Assembly: GCA_030697365.1 (NCBI GenBank)
Contig: JAUYQH010000150.1
Location: 1 to 39,618 of the forward strand
Source of the DNA: Novosphingobium sp.
GTDB lineage: Bacteria > Pseudomonadota > Alphaproteobacteria > Sphingomonadales > Sphingomonadaceae
Length of the DNA: 39,618 nucleotides
Direction: 5' to 3'
Shown here: positions 23,614-30,599 of the stretch, in pieces
Layout: the number at the start of each line of letters is the position of its first letter
Numbering within the stretch: the first letter of the stretch is position 1
The notes under the pieces: generated by a model
Seen by the model: only the letters and a program-made list of their open reading frames with translations
Databases searched by the model: none
What the model was told of the DNA's origin: nothing
Position numbers and translations under genes: made by a program

Positions 23614-24488
23614 GGGCCGAGGCCGACGCGCCGCATGGCCACGTCGAATGGATCAGAACGACGAGCGACGAAGTTCAGCCGCTCGCGACCGTGCGCACGA
23701 TCGAGGGTCAGGGTGTAGCCGGGCAGCGCCTGGCGCCGGACGATGTCGCGCAGCTCGAAGGCGAAGCGCTTGCATGGCGAGAGTGCACCGGACTTCATAT
23801 GCAGGTGCCGGAAATCGAAGCTCCAGCCACCCTTCTGTTTGCCACCGTGCTTGCGCACCAGGCGGTAAAGCCAGCGCTCGAGGCCGCCGGTCAGCGAGAA
23901 GTAGTCCTCGTCAATCGTCAGGACGAGCGCCTGGTCGATCACGCCCTCGTAGAACCAGTCGGGCACGATCATCTCGATGCCGGTGGCGCGGCCTGCACCG
24001 TCGAGCCGTTCCTTCCATTCGTTGATCCAGGAGAAGCGGTGGCGCCGCCGGGCACCGTTCGGTGAAGTGCGCTGGCGGATCGAGGTGGCGATCGTGGTCG
24101 ATTGCAGGCGGTCGAGCCCCGCCTTGAGCCGTTCGTAGCTCGCCTTCCCCGTGCCGCGCCGGGTAAAGGCGAGGATCTCGTGCGGCGTGGCGGCGATCAG
24201 CCGCGAGGTTCGCCGGCCGGCATCGCGTGCCTCAACGATCTGGCTGGCGACCCAGATGAGGACATCGGCGTCCCAGATCGTCGCCATGCCGTGTTCGGCA
24301 GTCGCCTCGACGAGGATCGAGACGTCGCCCATCCGGAAATCGATCGGGCGCACCCGCTTGGTCTTGGCCAGGCTGAAGAACGGCCAGGCCATCAGGTCCT
24401 GCGCGTCACGCGCGGCGATGTCGCCGCCCGCGCTGACGAACAGCTCAAGCTGCTGTCCGGTAACCGGAATGGAGGACGCGCGGCGCAT
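23598..24488 (-). CDS. repA: Replication initiator protein RepA (RPA family)
   Basis: A 296-residue initiator of the replication-initiator-protein-A family found on alphaproteobacterial plasmids and integrative elements. It begins QQLELFVSAGGDIAARDAQD; hallmark segments are AWPFFSLAKTKRVRPIDF, EHGMATIWDADVLIW, the winged-helix-like FTRRGTGKASYERLKAGLDR and GGLERWLYRLVRKHGG. It would bind iterons and open the origin. The ATG at 24488 is 8 bases after the small HTH gene, so the two are probably one transcript. The putative iterons and DnaA-like box lie at and just beyond its 3' end. Confidence 0.9.
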   Translation of the reverse strand: MRRASSIPVTGQQLELFVSAGGDIAARDAQDLMAWPFFSLAKTKRVRPIDFRMGDVSILVEATAEHGMATIWDADVLIWVASQIVEARDAGRRTSRLIAATPHEILAFTRRGTGKASYERLKAGLDRLQSTTIATSIRQRTSPNGARRRHRFSWINEWKERLDGAGRATGIEMIVPDWFYEGVIDQALVLTIDEDYFSLTGGLERWLYRLVRKHGGKQKGGWSFDFRHLHMKSGALSPCKRFAFELRDIVRRQALPGYTLTLDRAHGRERLNFVARRSDPFDVAMRRVGLGPVDMP

Positions 24489-24496
24489 GAACCGGT

Positions 24497-24769
24497 TCAG
24501 CGGCGCACGGGAGGCGTATAGCCGTCCATCCGCCTTGCGGGATGGACCACGCCTTTTCCCGGATCGCTGGTCGAACGGCGCAGACCGAGCTCGGCCCAGG
24601 CGTCGAGATCGGCGACCGAGTAGACGATCCGGCCGCCAAGCTTGCGGTAGACCGGCCCGGTGCCGAAGCAGCGGTGCTTCTCGAGGGTGCGGGCGGAAAG
24701 CCCGAGATGCACGGCGGCATCGGGCGTGCGCAGGAAACGGGCTACGACAGGGGTGGGTCTGGCATCCAT
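24497..24769 (-). CDS. AlpA/excisionase-like helix-turn-helix protein
   Basis: A 90-residue DNA-binding protein with the MerR-like winged helix typical of AlpA and excisionases: RFLRTPDAAVHLGLSARTLE, then HRCFGTGPVYRKLGGRIVYS and VADLDAWAELG. It almost always precedes repA on elements of this type and may regulate repA or aid element excision. ATG 24769 has GGAGA 6 bases upstream; the longer open frame to 24796 lacks a ribosome site. The C-terminal tail is basic. Confidence 0.85.
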   Translation of the reverse strand: MDARPTPVVARFLRTPDAAVHLGLSARTLEKHRCFGTGPVYRKLGGRIVYSVADLDAWAELGLRRSTSDPGKGVVHPARRMDGYTPPVRR

Positions 24770-24965
24770 TGGCGGTCTCCGCTGGGGTTCGGACACGGCG
24801 GCGGATTGCCGCTGGTTGCGGAGATCAATGGCGAAGCCGGAAAGGCAGTGGGGAGCGACAGAATTGCAGGTGGGGCAATTGTCGCCCCGCGGGCGCGACA
24901 GCCGTGGCGCCGGAGAGGTCCAGCGCCGATCCTGAACGCCGGTAGCAACACCTGAGCAAACTGAG

Positions 24966-24993
24966 GCCCCGCCCGGCAGGCGCCGGGCGGGGC
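24966..24993. terminator. Perfect 12-bp GC hairpin after the DUF736 gene
   Basis: Twelve-base arms (GCCCCGCCCGGC and its complement) surround a 4-base loop, 12 bases after the stop of the DUF736 gene on the minus strand. No good T run follows, so termination may be weak or the hairpin may protect the mRNA end. The same stem in flipped orientation is at 25926-25953. Confidence 0.55.
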
Positions 24994-25004
24994 TGGCTTT
25001 CCGG

Positions 25005-25325
25005 TCAGTCGCCGTTGGTGCGGCGGGCGCGGGACCAGATCAGGTTGTAGGTCTTGCCGTCTTCGTCATCGAAGAGGTTGGCGAAGATCGGGGCGGTGAA
25101 GCTGGGATCGTCGAGCTTGACCGAGAGATAGTCGCGGCCTTCGTTCGAGCGCTTGGTCCAGGCGGCGCCGATTTCCGCGCGGCCGACGAAAACCCGGTGC
25201 GACGGCGCGTTCTCGTTGTCGCTGTCTTCGGGGACGATGCGGACGTTCTTCTGCTGCACCGACATGGTGACGATCTCGCCCTTGTATTCGTTGCCGGTCT
25301 TGGTGAAAGTTCCGATGTTGGCCAT
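25005..25325 (-). CDS. DUF736 family protein (copy 2)
   Basis: A 106-residue DUF736 protein: MANIGTFTKTGNEYKGEIVT, DSDNENAPSHRVFVGRAEIG, YLSVKLDDPSFTAPIFANLF and the end LIWSRARR. It shares the family core with copy 1 at 22007-22336 (SDNENAP, DDP, WSR) but the two are clearly diverged. I placed the start at ATG 25325, preceded by AAGGAA. The frame is open to 25622, but that part overlaps a structured leader and has no family resemblance. It is flanked downstream by a perfect hairpin. It is transcribed alone or with genes to its right. Biochemical function is unknown. Confidence 0.88.
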   Translation of the reverse strand: MANIGTFTKTGNEYKGEIVTMSVQQKNVRIVPEDSDNENAPSHRVFVGRAEIGAAWTKRSNEGRDYLSVKLDDPSFTAPIFANLFDDEDGKTYNLIWSRARRTNGD

Positions 25326-25413
25326 GATGATTTCCTTCAAGTTGATCGAACCCACGCCCATCGCGGCCTCGATGGCTGGTTGAAGGCAGGGGCTTGCGCC
25401 CGCTGCATCCGAA

Positions 25414-25546
25414 GGACCGAAACGGAGTGGAGGACGGCGGCCAGACGGCTTTCTTGCCTCGCGAGGAATGGGCGGAGTCGGGGTCCCCATGCGGCCTGCC
25501 GCATGGGGTGAAAACGCCCAGGGGAAGAAAGCAGGGTGGCCGCCGT
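25414..25546 (-). promoter_or_regulatory. Structured leader upstream of DUF736, element A
   Basis: Outer arms ACGGCGGCCA (25434-25443) and TGGCCGCCGT (25537-25546), a 4/4-base internal loop, inner arms GCTTTCTT/AAGAAAGC (25448-25455, 25525-25532), and inside these an 11-bp perfect hairpin (25485-25508). A 27-base box at 25414-25440 shares 22 bases with 29326-29352 and lies 89 bp from the start codon. The remaining part of this 644-bp gene-free stretch (25547-25925) shows nothing I can name. Confidence 0.55.
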
Positions 25547-25925
25547 TGCAGCAAGGGACAAGCGGCGCAGCCATCCCCTGCCAACCAAAGCCATTGGAGA
25601 GGCGGCATTGGGCTCGGGTCAAACTTGATTGGGAGCGATGGCACTTCCCGGACCTTTCAGACCGGGCTGAGATCAGGAGGGTGTCGTCACACGGTGCGCT
25701 GAAAGGTCGTCACTCCAATCCCAGACATCGGCAACGGCGACGTGTCACCCTCGGCTCTGATCGAGATCCCCGGATCCGGACCGCCACCGATCAGCTTCAT
25801 ACCGGCCGCGGATTCTCGGCCTCGCTCCGGCCTTGAAACTGCCCCGATCAAGCTCACCCAAAACGACAAAGGCGACCACCCTTGCTTGCAACGCCTGGCT
25901 CGAAACGGCTGAACTGACCGCGCCA

Positions 25926-25953
25926 GCCCCGCCCGGCGCCTGCCGGGCGGGGC
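25926..25953. terminator. Perfect 12-bp GC hairpin after the membrane-protein gene
   Basis: This is the exact reverse complement of the hairpin at 24966-24993: same 12-bp stem, loop reversed. It sits 16 bases after the stop of the minus-strand membrane-protein gene. No clear T run follows. The two copies bracket the DUF736 gene and its leader. Confidence 0.55.
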
Positions 25954-25969
25954 TTGGAAGACGACGAAG

Positions 25970-26374
25970 CTACGGACGTGCGCGGCTCCATTGCGTCCAG
26001 GATGCAGCAGCGATGACCGCAGCGCCAATCATCGAGACGACAAGCTGCCATGCGCTTGGCGGCATGGTGGCCGCAGCGATGCCGCGGACGGCGTGATAGC
26101 CTGCGACGGCAGCGGGCGCTGCGAAGGCAACGCCTATCGCAGCACGTGTCAGGTCGGACTTGGCGAACGCCAGCGCGAGCTGCGCAACGGCGAGAAGGAT
26201 GATCGCGGCAACGGCTGCGGCGGCAAACGCAGCGATGATGCCGCTGCCGCTCCGGTAGGCGGCCGATGCGGCGATGAACGCAACGAACAGCGGCAAGGCG
26301 TAAATCGAAAAGCGAAACAGCAGCGCGCAGCACAGGAACACTGCGACGATTGTCATGGCAAAGCCGATCAGCAT
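25970..26374 (-). CDS. Small integral membrane protein of unknown function
   Basis: A 134-residue hydrophobic protein with about four or five membrane segments: MLIGFAMTIVAVFLCCALLF, IYALPLFVAFIAASAA, IIAAFAAAAVAAIILLAVAQ, IGVAFAAPAAVAGYHAV and VVSMIGAAVIAAAS. ATG 26374 follows a strong AAGGAGG. No catalytic motif is visible and I recognise no family. It lies between the 54-residue gene and the DUF736 gene in the backbone of the element and is followed by a GC hairpin. A role at the cell envelope, such as entry exclusion, would be a guess. Confidence 0.7.
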   Translation of the reverse strand: MLIGFAMTIVAVFLCCALLFRFSIYALPLFVAFIAASAAYRSGSGIIAAFAAAAVAAIILLAVAQLALAFAKSDLTRAAIGVAFAAPAAVAGYHAVRGIAAATMPPSAWQLVVSMIGAAVIAAASWTQWSRARP

Positions 26375-26518
26375 GGCGTCCTCCTTGAAGGCAAGGATTT
26401 GGGACGCGCTCTCCACCACCACCGCAGCGCAATGTGCAGATGTTTCGTAGCAGGAGTTGCGCTGGGCCGGAATACCGATTGGGCATCCGGCTCCAGCGCC
26501 AGTCGCGAAAGGACGCGG

Positions 26519-26683
26519 TCAGGGATTGAACGGATCATATTCACAAACGATGGTGTCGGCATCGCCATCGAATTCTGAGGTGGGAACTGCGCCATAACCA
26601 TTGCCGGCGTGGAACAAGGTGACGCAGACCATCAGGGTGCGGGCGAGGCTCCAGGCATGACGCTGTGCGATGGTGAGTGACAT
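26519..26683 (-). CDS. 54-residue hypothetical protein
   Basis: A short frame starting MSLTIAQRHAWSLARTLMVC and ending CEYDPFNP. The first half is amphipathic to hydrophobic and the tail is acidic. The ATG at 26683 has a clear AGGAG 7 bases upstream, which supports translation. Just upstream, a hairpin (26693-26728) has its 3' arm touching that ribosome site. The family is not recognised. The 144-bp gap down to the membrane protein gene contains no other gene. Confidence 0.55.
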   Translation of the reverse strand: MSLTIAQRHAWSLARTLMVCVTLFHAGNGYGAVPTSEFDGDADTIVCEYDPFNP

Positions 26684-26692
26684 TTTCGAGCT

Positions 26693-26728
26693 CCTGTCTG
26701 GGAGCGGGAACCATCCCCGCTCGACAGG
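26693..26728 (-). promoter_or_regulatory. Hairpin abutting the ribosome site of the 54-residue gene
   Basis: CCTGTC and GACAGG arms continue, after a 3-base bulge, into a CCGCTC/GAGCGG stem around a short loop. In the minus-strand RNA the 3' arm runs straight into the AGGAG ribosome site. This could modulate translation; it is also compatible with an ordinary leader hairpin. Confidence 0.4.
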
Positions 26729-27160
26729 CCCCGGACAGACGGCGCAAAGCCGCAATCACCACGAAGGCGCAGACGCAGTGGCCGCACGCGCAGCGTAGCG
26801 GACCCTTCACGGGTTGATTGAAGGAGGCTTTGGGGCGGCCAACGGATTGGCCTTTGAGAGCGGGGTGGTTGCCGGAATGCGGCAAAAGGGGCCGGTTGAT
26901 GATCGTCGGTTCTCAGAAATCCGCAGCGGAATAGCTGCCCTTGAGCGCTGACCAACGGTCTGACAGGTCCCGCCAACATTGCGGCCATTGCTACAGTCAG
27001 ATCATGTCTTGGAAACTTGCCGTAGGTTCACGTCCTCCCGATGTCCGTTGACCGATATCACATGCAGCCGCTGCCAGCGTGAATGGACCGGAAGGGGGCG
27101 GAAAGTGGACGTTGATGCTTGCTGCCGATGAAGCGCAAATTGCGAAAAGTAGGCTGGCAT
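26729..27160. other. Gene-free stretch with short repeats
   Basis: No credible gene. It contains a GGCCAA/TTGGCC hairpin (about 26837-26852) and the first copy of the direct repeat that recurs at 28130 (27024-27047, with weaker similarity through about 27115). Confidence 0.5.
27024..27047 (+). repeat. Direct repeat left of the cargo SDR gene
   Basis: A 24-base sequence beginning AGGTTCACGTCCTCCCGATG is identical at 28130-28153 in the same orientation. Flanks stay partly similar for about 65 more bases, including a TGGACC-GAAAGGGG-like block. The pair brackets the SDR gene and is 1106 bp apart. Confidence 0.75.
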
Positions 27161-27904
27161 TCACAGCCTCAAGCCACCGCTAATCTCGATCACTTGTCCT
27201 GTGATCCAGCCAGCCTCGGGCTGCAGCAGCAGTATCACCGCACCTGCGATGTCGACCGGTTTGCCTAGGCGGCCGAAGGCGGTGATCGCCTTCACCCCCT
27301 GCTCGAAAGCAGGGTTGGCGCGGGCGTCGGCAATCAGGTCGGTATCGACGGCACCCGGAGCGACGCAGTTCACCCGTATTCCCCGTGGGGCAAGCGCCTG
27401 AGCCAAGGACAACGTGAGCCCGTGTCCAGCCAACTTGCTGGCGGAATACGCAGGCCTCGCGGCGGCGGCCCCGCGAGCAGAGACGGAACCGATAGTCACC
27501 ACCGACGCAGCATCTTTCAGGAGCGGAATGGCGTTTTGCATAACAAAGAACAGCCCGCGCACATTCGTGTCGAACAAAACATCGAACGCAGCCTCATCGG
27601 TGTCGGTAAAGGTCGAGCCACCACCCACGCCAGCGTTTGCAATGAGCACATCGAGGCCGCCGAGCCGTTCTTTTACGGTCTCGAACATCCTGCCAATGGA
27701 AGGCACGTCCTTCATGTCTGCCTGGACGGCGAAGGCACCTTGGCCGATCTCACGCGCCAGCGCCTCCGCGGCATCCCGGCTGCCGCCGTAGTGCAACGCC
27801 ATCGTTGCACCCTGGGCGGCGAGTTGCCGAGCGATCTCGGCCCCGATGCCGCGTGACGAACCGGTTACCAGCGCAGTTTTGCCGGTCAGGCTATCCTTGA
27901 TCAT
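27161..27904 (-). CDS. Short-chain dehydrogenase/reductase, probable cargo gene
   Basis: A 247-residue classical SDR. The cofactor motif TGSSRGIG is at about residues 14-21, NAG occurs in VLIANAGVGGG, the catalytic Ser is in VTIGSVSARG and the Tyr-Lys pair in AYSASKLAGHG; the end ITGQVIEISGGLRL is typical. It is closer to 3-oxoacyl-ACP reductase/glucose dehydrogenase-like SDRs than to the SDR at 4125, and a specific substrate cannot be given. ATG 27904 is the natural start. It sits alone in the middle of the maintenance genes, with gene-free flanks of about 400 bp each carrying a 24-bp direct repeat, so it looks like inserted cargo. Confidence 0.9.
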   Translation of the reverse strand: MIKDSLTGKTALVTGSSRGIGAEIARQLAAQGATMALHYGGSRDAAEALAREIGQGAFAVQADMKDVPSIGRMFETVKERLGGLDVLIANAGVGGGSTFTDTDEAAFDVLFDTNVRGLFFVMQNAIPLLKDAASVVTIGSVSARGAAAARPAYSASKLAGHGLTLSLAQALAPRGIRVNCVAPGAVDTDLIADARANPAFEQGVKAITAFGRLGKPVDIAGAVILLLQPEAGWITGQVIEISGGLRL

Positions 27905-28315
27905 TGATCGTCCCTCTCATCTGATCCGGCCAGCCTCATCCCAGCACTAGGGCACGTGAGAGTCACGGTGTATCACGCACTCAATGGCCGAAATGGGGTC
28001 GTGTCGATCAGTCGGCTTCGAGCGCCGGAAGGGGATAAACGGCGATTGCTCGCGACGCCAACTGCGCGACTTCTGCCGCCGACAGAGTTGCCATTGCCAG
28101 ACCCAGATCAGGTATTCGAAACCAGCCGGAGGTTCACGTCCTCCCGATGTCCGCCGGACGACCGCTAGCGGGTGCGGCACCTGCCCGCGTGATGGACCTG
28201 AAAGGGGTGGTTTTGAGACTGGCAGGTTTCGGACCGAGATTGCAGCCATCGGAGGAAGGCTCTTCGGGCAATCGGTGAAACGCCTAAAAAGGGCCGATTT
28301 GGAGGCGCTCAGCTG
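27905..28315. other. Gene-free stretch between the SDR and DUF2493 genes
   Basis: This holds the second direct-repeat copy (28130-28153) and presumably the SDR promoter. No RNA gene or coding frame with a ribosome site is seen. Confidence 0.5.
28130..28153 (+). repeat. Direct repeat right of the cargo SDR gene
   Basis: This is identical over 24 bases to 27024-27047. Downstream similarity continues at lower identity to about 28215 (for example GCGTGATGGACCTGAAAGGGG against GCGTGAATGGACCGGAAGGGG in copy 1, given without their flanks). Confidence 0.75.
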
Positions 28316-29233
28316 TCACTCAATCGCCCACACCGAAATCCCCATCTTGCGCGCCTTGTCGACCAGATTGGCGTTGATGCCATTGCCGGGACAGGCGACC
28401 ACCGCCTTGGGCAAAACTTCGAGCATCTGATCGTTGCGGCGGAATGGTGCAGCCTTTTTGAACCGCTCCCAGTCGGGCCGGAACGGGACGTGCGAAATCT
28501 TGCGGGCGCGTGCCCAGAGCGAGGCGATATGTTCGCCGCCGGTCGGGTTGCCGCCGTGGAACAGGACCATGTCGGGATATTTGGCGAGGACCTTGTCGAG
28601 CACGGCCCAGATGCGGTTGTGATCCTGATAGGCCGGGCCGGATGTGAACGCGATCCGGGTTCCGGTCGGCATCAGCGGCTCGGTTTCGGAACGGCGCTTG
28701 GCGGCGAGGAAGTCTCGGCTGTCGATCATGCTCGCGGTCAGCGTGCGGTGGTTGACCAGTGATCCGGTGCGCGGGGTCCAAGCCTTGCGGAAATGCGCTT
28801 CGAACTGGTCGGCGGCGGCTTCGCGCATGAACTCCATCGCATTGCGGCGCTCGATCAGCCCAATGCCTTCGCGGATCAGCCGTTCGAGCTCGACCGATTT
28901 GACTTCGGAGCCGTCCTGTTCGCGCTGGCAGCGCTTCTGGGCGTTCTCATTGTCGTCAAGCTCGCGTTGGATACGGGTTTCGGCGCGGTGGAAAAGGTTG
29001 GCGAGCGACCAGCACAGGTCCTCAAGATCGGGCTCGATCCTTGTGTCGATCATCGTGGCGATGAGAGCATCGAACATGTCGGCGACGGCGCCTGAGGTCA
29101 TGCGCTCTTCGGGAAGCGGCCGCGGGTCTGCTTCGTCGGAGAAGGGGCGATAGCCGTAGAGGGCGATTTCATCGAGGAGATGGGCGGTGGGTGAGACTTC
29201 GTGTTCGGGTTCGGAATCGGGCATGATGGTCAT
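28316..29233 (-). CDS. DUF2493 (YspA/SLOG-like) domain protein
   Basis: A 305-residue protein. Residues 1-190 are charged and mostly helical (FHRAETRIQRELDDNENAQK, RLIREGIGLIERRNAMEFMR). The C-terminal 115 residues form the DUF2493 domain, related to the SLOG nucleotide-binding fold: RIAFTSGPAYQDHNRIWAVL, MVLFHGGNPTGGEHIASLWA and a final VVACPGNGINANLVDKAR. SLOG proteins bind nucleotide-derived ligands. ATG 29233 is preceded by GGGA; ATG 29224 is an alternative. It is a steady member of the maintenance block of such elements, downstream of the Toprim gene, and is preceded by a structured leader (element B). A direct activity is not known. Confidence 0.82.
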   Translation of the reverse strand: MTIMPDSEPEHEVSPTAHLLDEIALYGYRPFSDEADPRPLPEERMTSGAVADMFDALIATMIDTRIEPDLEDLCWSLANLFHRAETRIQRELDDNENAQKRCQREQDGSEVKSVELERLIREGIGLIERRNAMEFMREAAADQFEAHFRKAWTPRTGSLVNHRTLTASMIDSRDFLAAKRRSETEPLMPTGTRIAFTSGPAYQDHNRIWAVLDKVLAKYPDMVLFHGGNPTGGEHIASLWARARKISHVPFRPDWERFKKAAPFRRNDQMLEVLPKAVVACPGNGINANLVDKARKMGISVWAIE

Positions 29234-29325
29234 GGCGTAAGTCCCTGGGGCCTTGGGACCGGGCACTTTGCCCGGCCTTCATGGGCGTCCCTCTGACCGG
29301 CTGCCGGGAGGCTGCACCCTCTTTG

Positions 29326-29427
29326 GGGCCGAAGCGCAGCGGAGGATGGCGGACGGGCGGCTATTTTGGTTCGCGATGGAAAGGCGCGCGTTTGCGCGCC
29401 GCCGGAAAATAGCCGCATGACCGCCAT
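29326..29427 (-). promoter_or_regulatory. Structured leader upstream of DUF2493, element B
   Basis: Arms ATGGCGG/CCGCCAT (29346-29352, 29421-29427), a 4/4-base internal loop, arms GCGGCTATTTT/AAAATAGCCGC (29357-29367, 29406-29416), and inside a GGCGCGC-GTTT-GCGCGCC hairpin (29383-29400). Its 27-base box (29326-29352) shares 22 bases with element A and lies 93 bp from the start codon. A further CCGGGCA/TGCCCGG hairpin lies at 29259-29275. Confidence 0.55.
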
Positions 29428-29542
29428 TGCGGCCTCGCGGCAACCGGTCTCTCGGACGCCTCCCCGGAAGGCCGGGCTTTGCCGGGGACAGGCATCCGGA
29501 TGGTGCGCGCCGCCTCAGCCCGATCCCCGACCCCGTATCGGC

Positions 29543-30598
29543 TCAGCCACAGTCGATGGAAAAGCGAGTCCGATCCTGAGCGTACAGTTGAAGCGCAACC
29601 CGCTGCCCCAGCGTCGATGCTCCGTGCCGGCGCAGATCGTCATTGAAGTCGCCGTATTCTGGCAGGAGCGACACGAGTTGGATCCCTGCCGCCTGTGCCC
29701 GCTCGGTCAGGATGCCAAACGCCGCATCGCCCGCAGCATCCCGGTCGCGTGCGACATAGAAGCGCTGGAGCTGGGGTGGGAACAGGATGGCGGCGAGATG
29801 GGCCGACGATGTGGCGGCTGCCATCGGCATCGTGGGCAGGACTTCCCGCAACGACAGCATGGTCTCGATGCCTTCGCCAGCAACCATGATATCGTCTGCT
29901 GCGCCGAACCTCACCGCGTTCCCGAGGATATTGCCCATCGCCCGGCGGGGGGAGGCGACCGTGGCCTTGCCTGCGCCTTTGGGGTCGAGCCAGGTGCGAT
30001 GCGTTCCGGTTTGCACGCCGTCATGGTCGGTCACCGCTGCGATCAGGGCCGGGAAGACACCGGGCGTGCCGGGCTCATCGTCGTCATTCGGGCGGTAGTA
30101 GCAACGAGGATGGAATCGCAGCGCTGGGAGGTCGGCGAATCGCATGATCCCGCGTGAACGGAGATAAGTTGATGCGAGCGTGCCGCTCATGAGCTTCGAT
30201 GCGGCGAACAAGCGTCTTGCAGCAGCCGGTGAGCCGGCGCGCGCTGGTTTCGAGAAGATAGCGGGATCGCAGCCGTCATTGTCAGATGGCGGGAGCGACA
30301 GGAAACGTTCCGCCTCGTCGATGGTGTCGACAAGTCGCCCATGCCGCTGATTGAGACGGATAAGATCGACGAGATCGCCATGCTCGCCGGTTGCGGCATC
30401 GACCCAGTTGCCGATCGCGCCGCGTGTCGTCTCGAACAGGCGGACATAGAGGCTGCGCCCCGGCGTTCCGGCAACGTCGCCGACCATCCAGTAGCGCCCC
30501 TCCCGCCTACCTGCCGGCAAATAGTGGCGGCAAACGGCTTGCACGTTTTGTGCAAGCCGTTCCGACAGTTCACCGGCTCGGTTGGATTGCCGCCCCAC
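29543..30598 (-). CDS. Toprim-domain protein (primase-like, DUF7146 type)
   Basis: A 351-residue protein. The N-terminal part (SERLAQNVQAVCRHYLPAGR, then WMVGDVAG and NWVDAATGEHGDLVDLIR) resembles the primase-associated region found before many plasmid Toprim domains. The Toprim fold follows: the catalytic-type glutamate in VAGEGIETMLSL, the ALIAAVTDHDG strand, and the DxD in VARDRDAAGD. This suggests a primase-like or nucleic-acid cleaving role in element replication or strand establishment after transfer. I chose GTG 30598, one base after the stop of the giant helicase gene. The frame is open to TTG 30646, which would overlap that gene. Confidence 0.82.
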   Translation of the reverse strand: MGRQSNRAGELSERLAQNVQAVCRHYLPAGRREGRYWMVGDVAGTPGRSLYVRLFETTRGAIGNWVDAATGEHGDLVDLIRLNQRHGRLVDTIDEAERFLSLPPSDNDGCDPAIFSKPARAGSPAAARRLFAASKLMSGTLASTYLRSRGIMRFADLPALRFHPRCYYRPNDDDEPGTPGVFPALIAAVTDHDGVQTGTHRTWLDPKGAGKATVASPRRAMGNILGNAVRFGAADDIMVAGEGIETMLSLREVLPTMPMAAATSSAHLAAILFPPQLQRFYVARDRDAAGDAAFGILTERAQAAGIQLVSLLPEYGDFNDDLRRHGASTLGQRVALQLYAQDRTRFSIDCG

Positions 30599-30599
30599 T

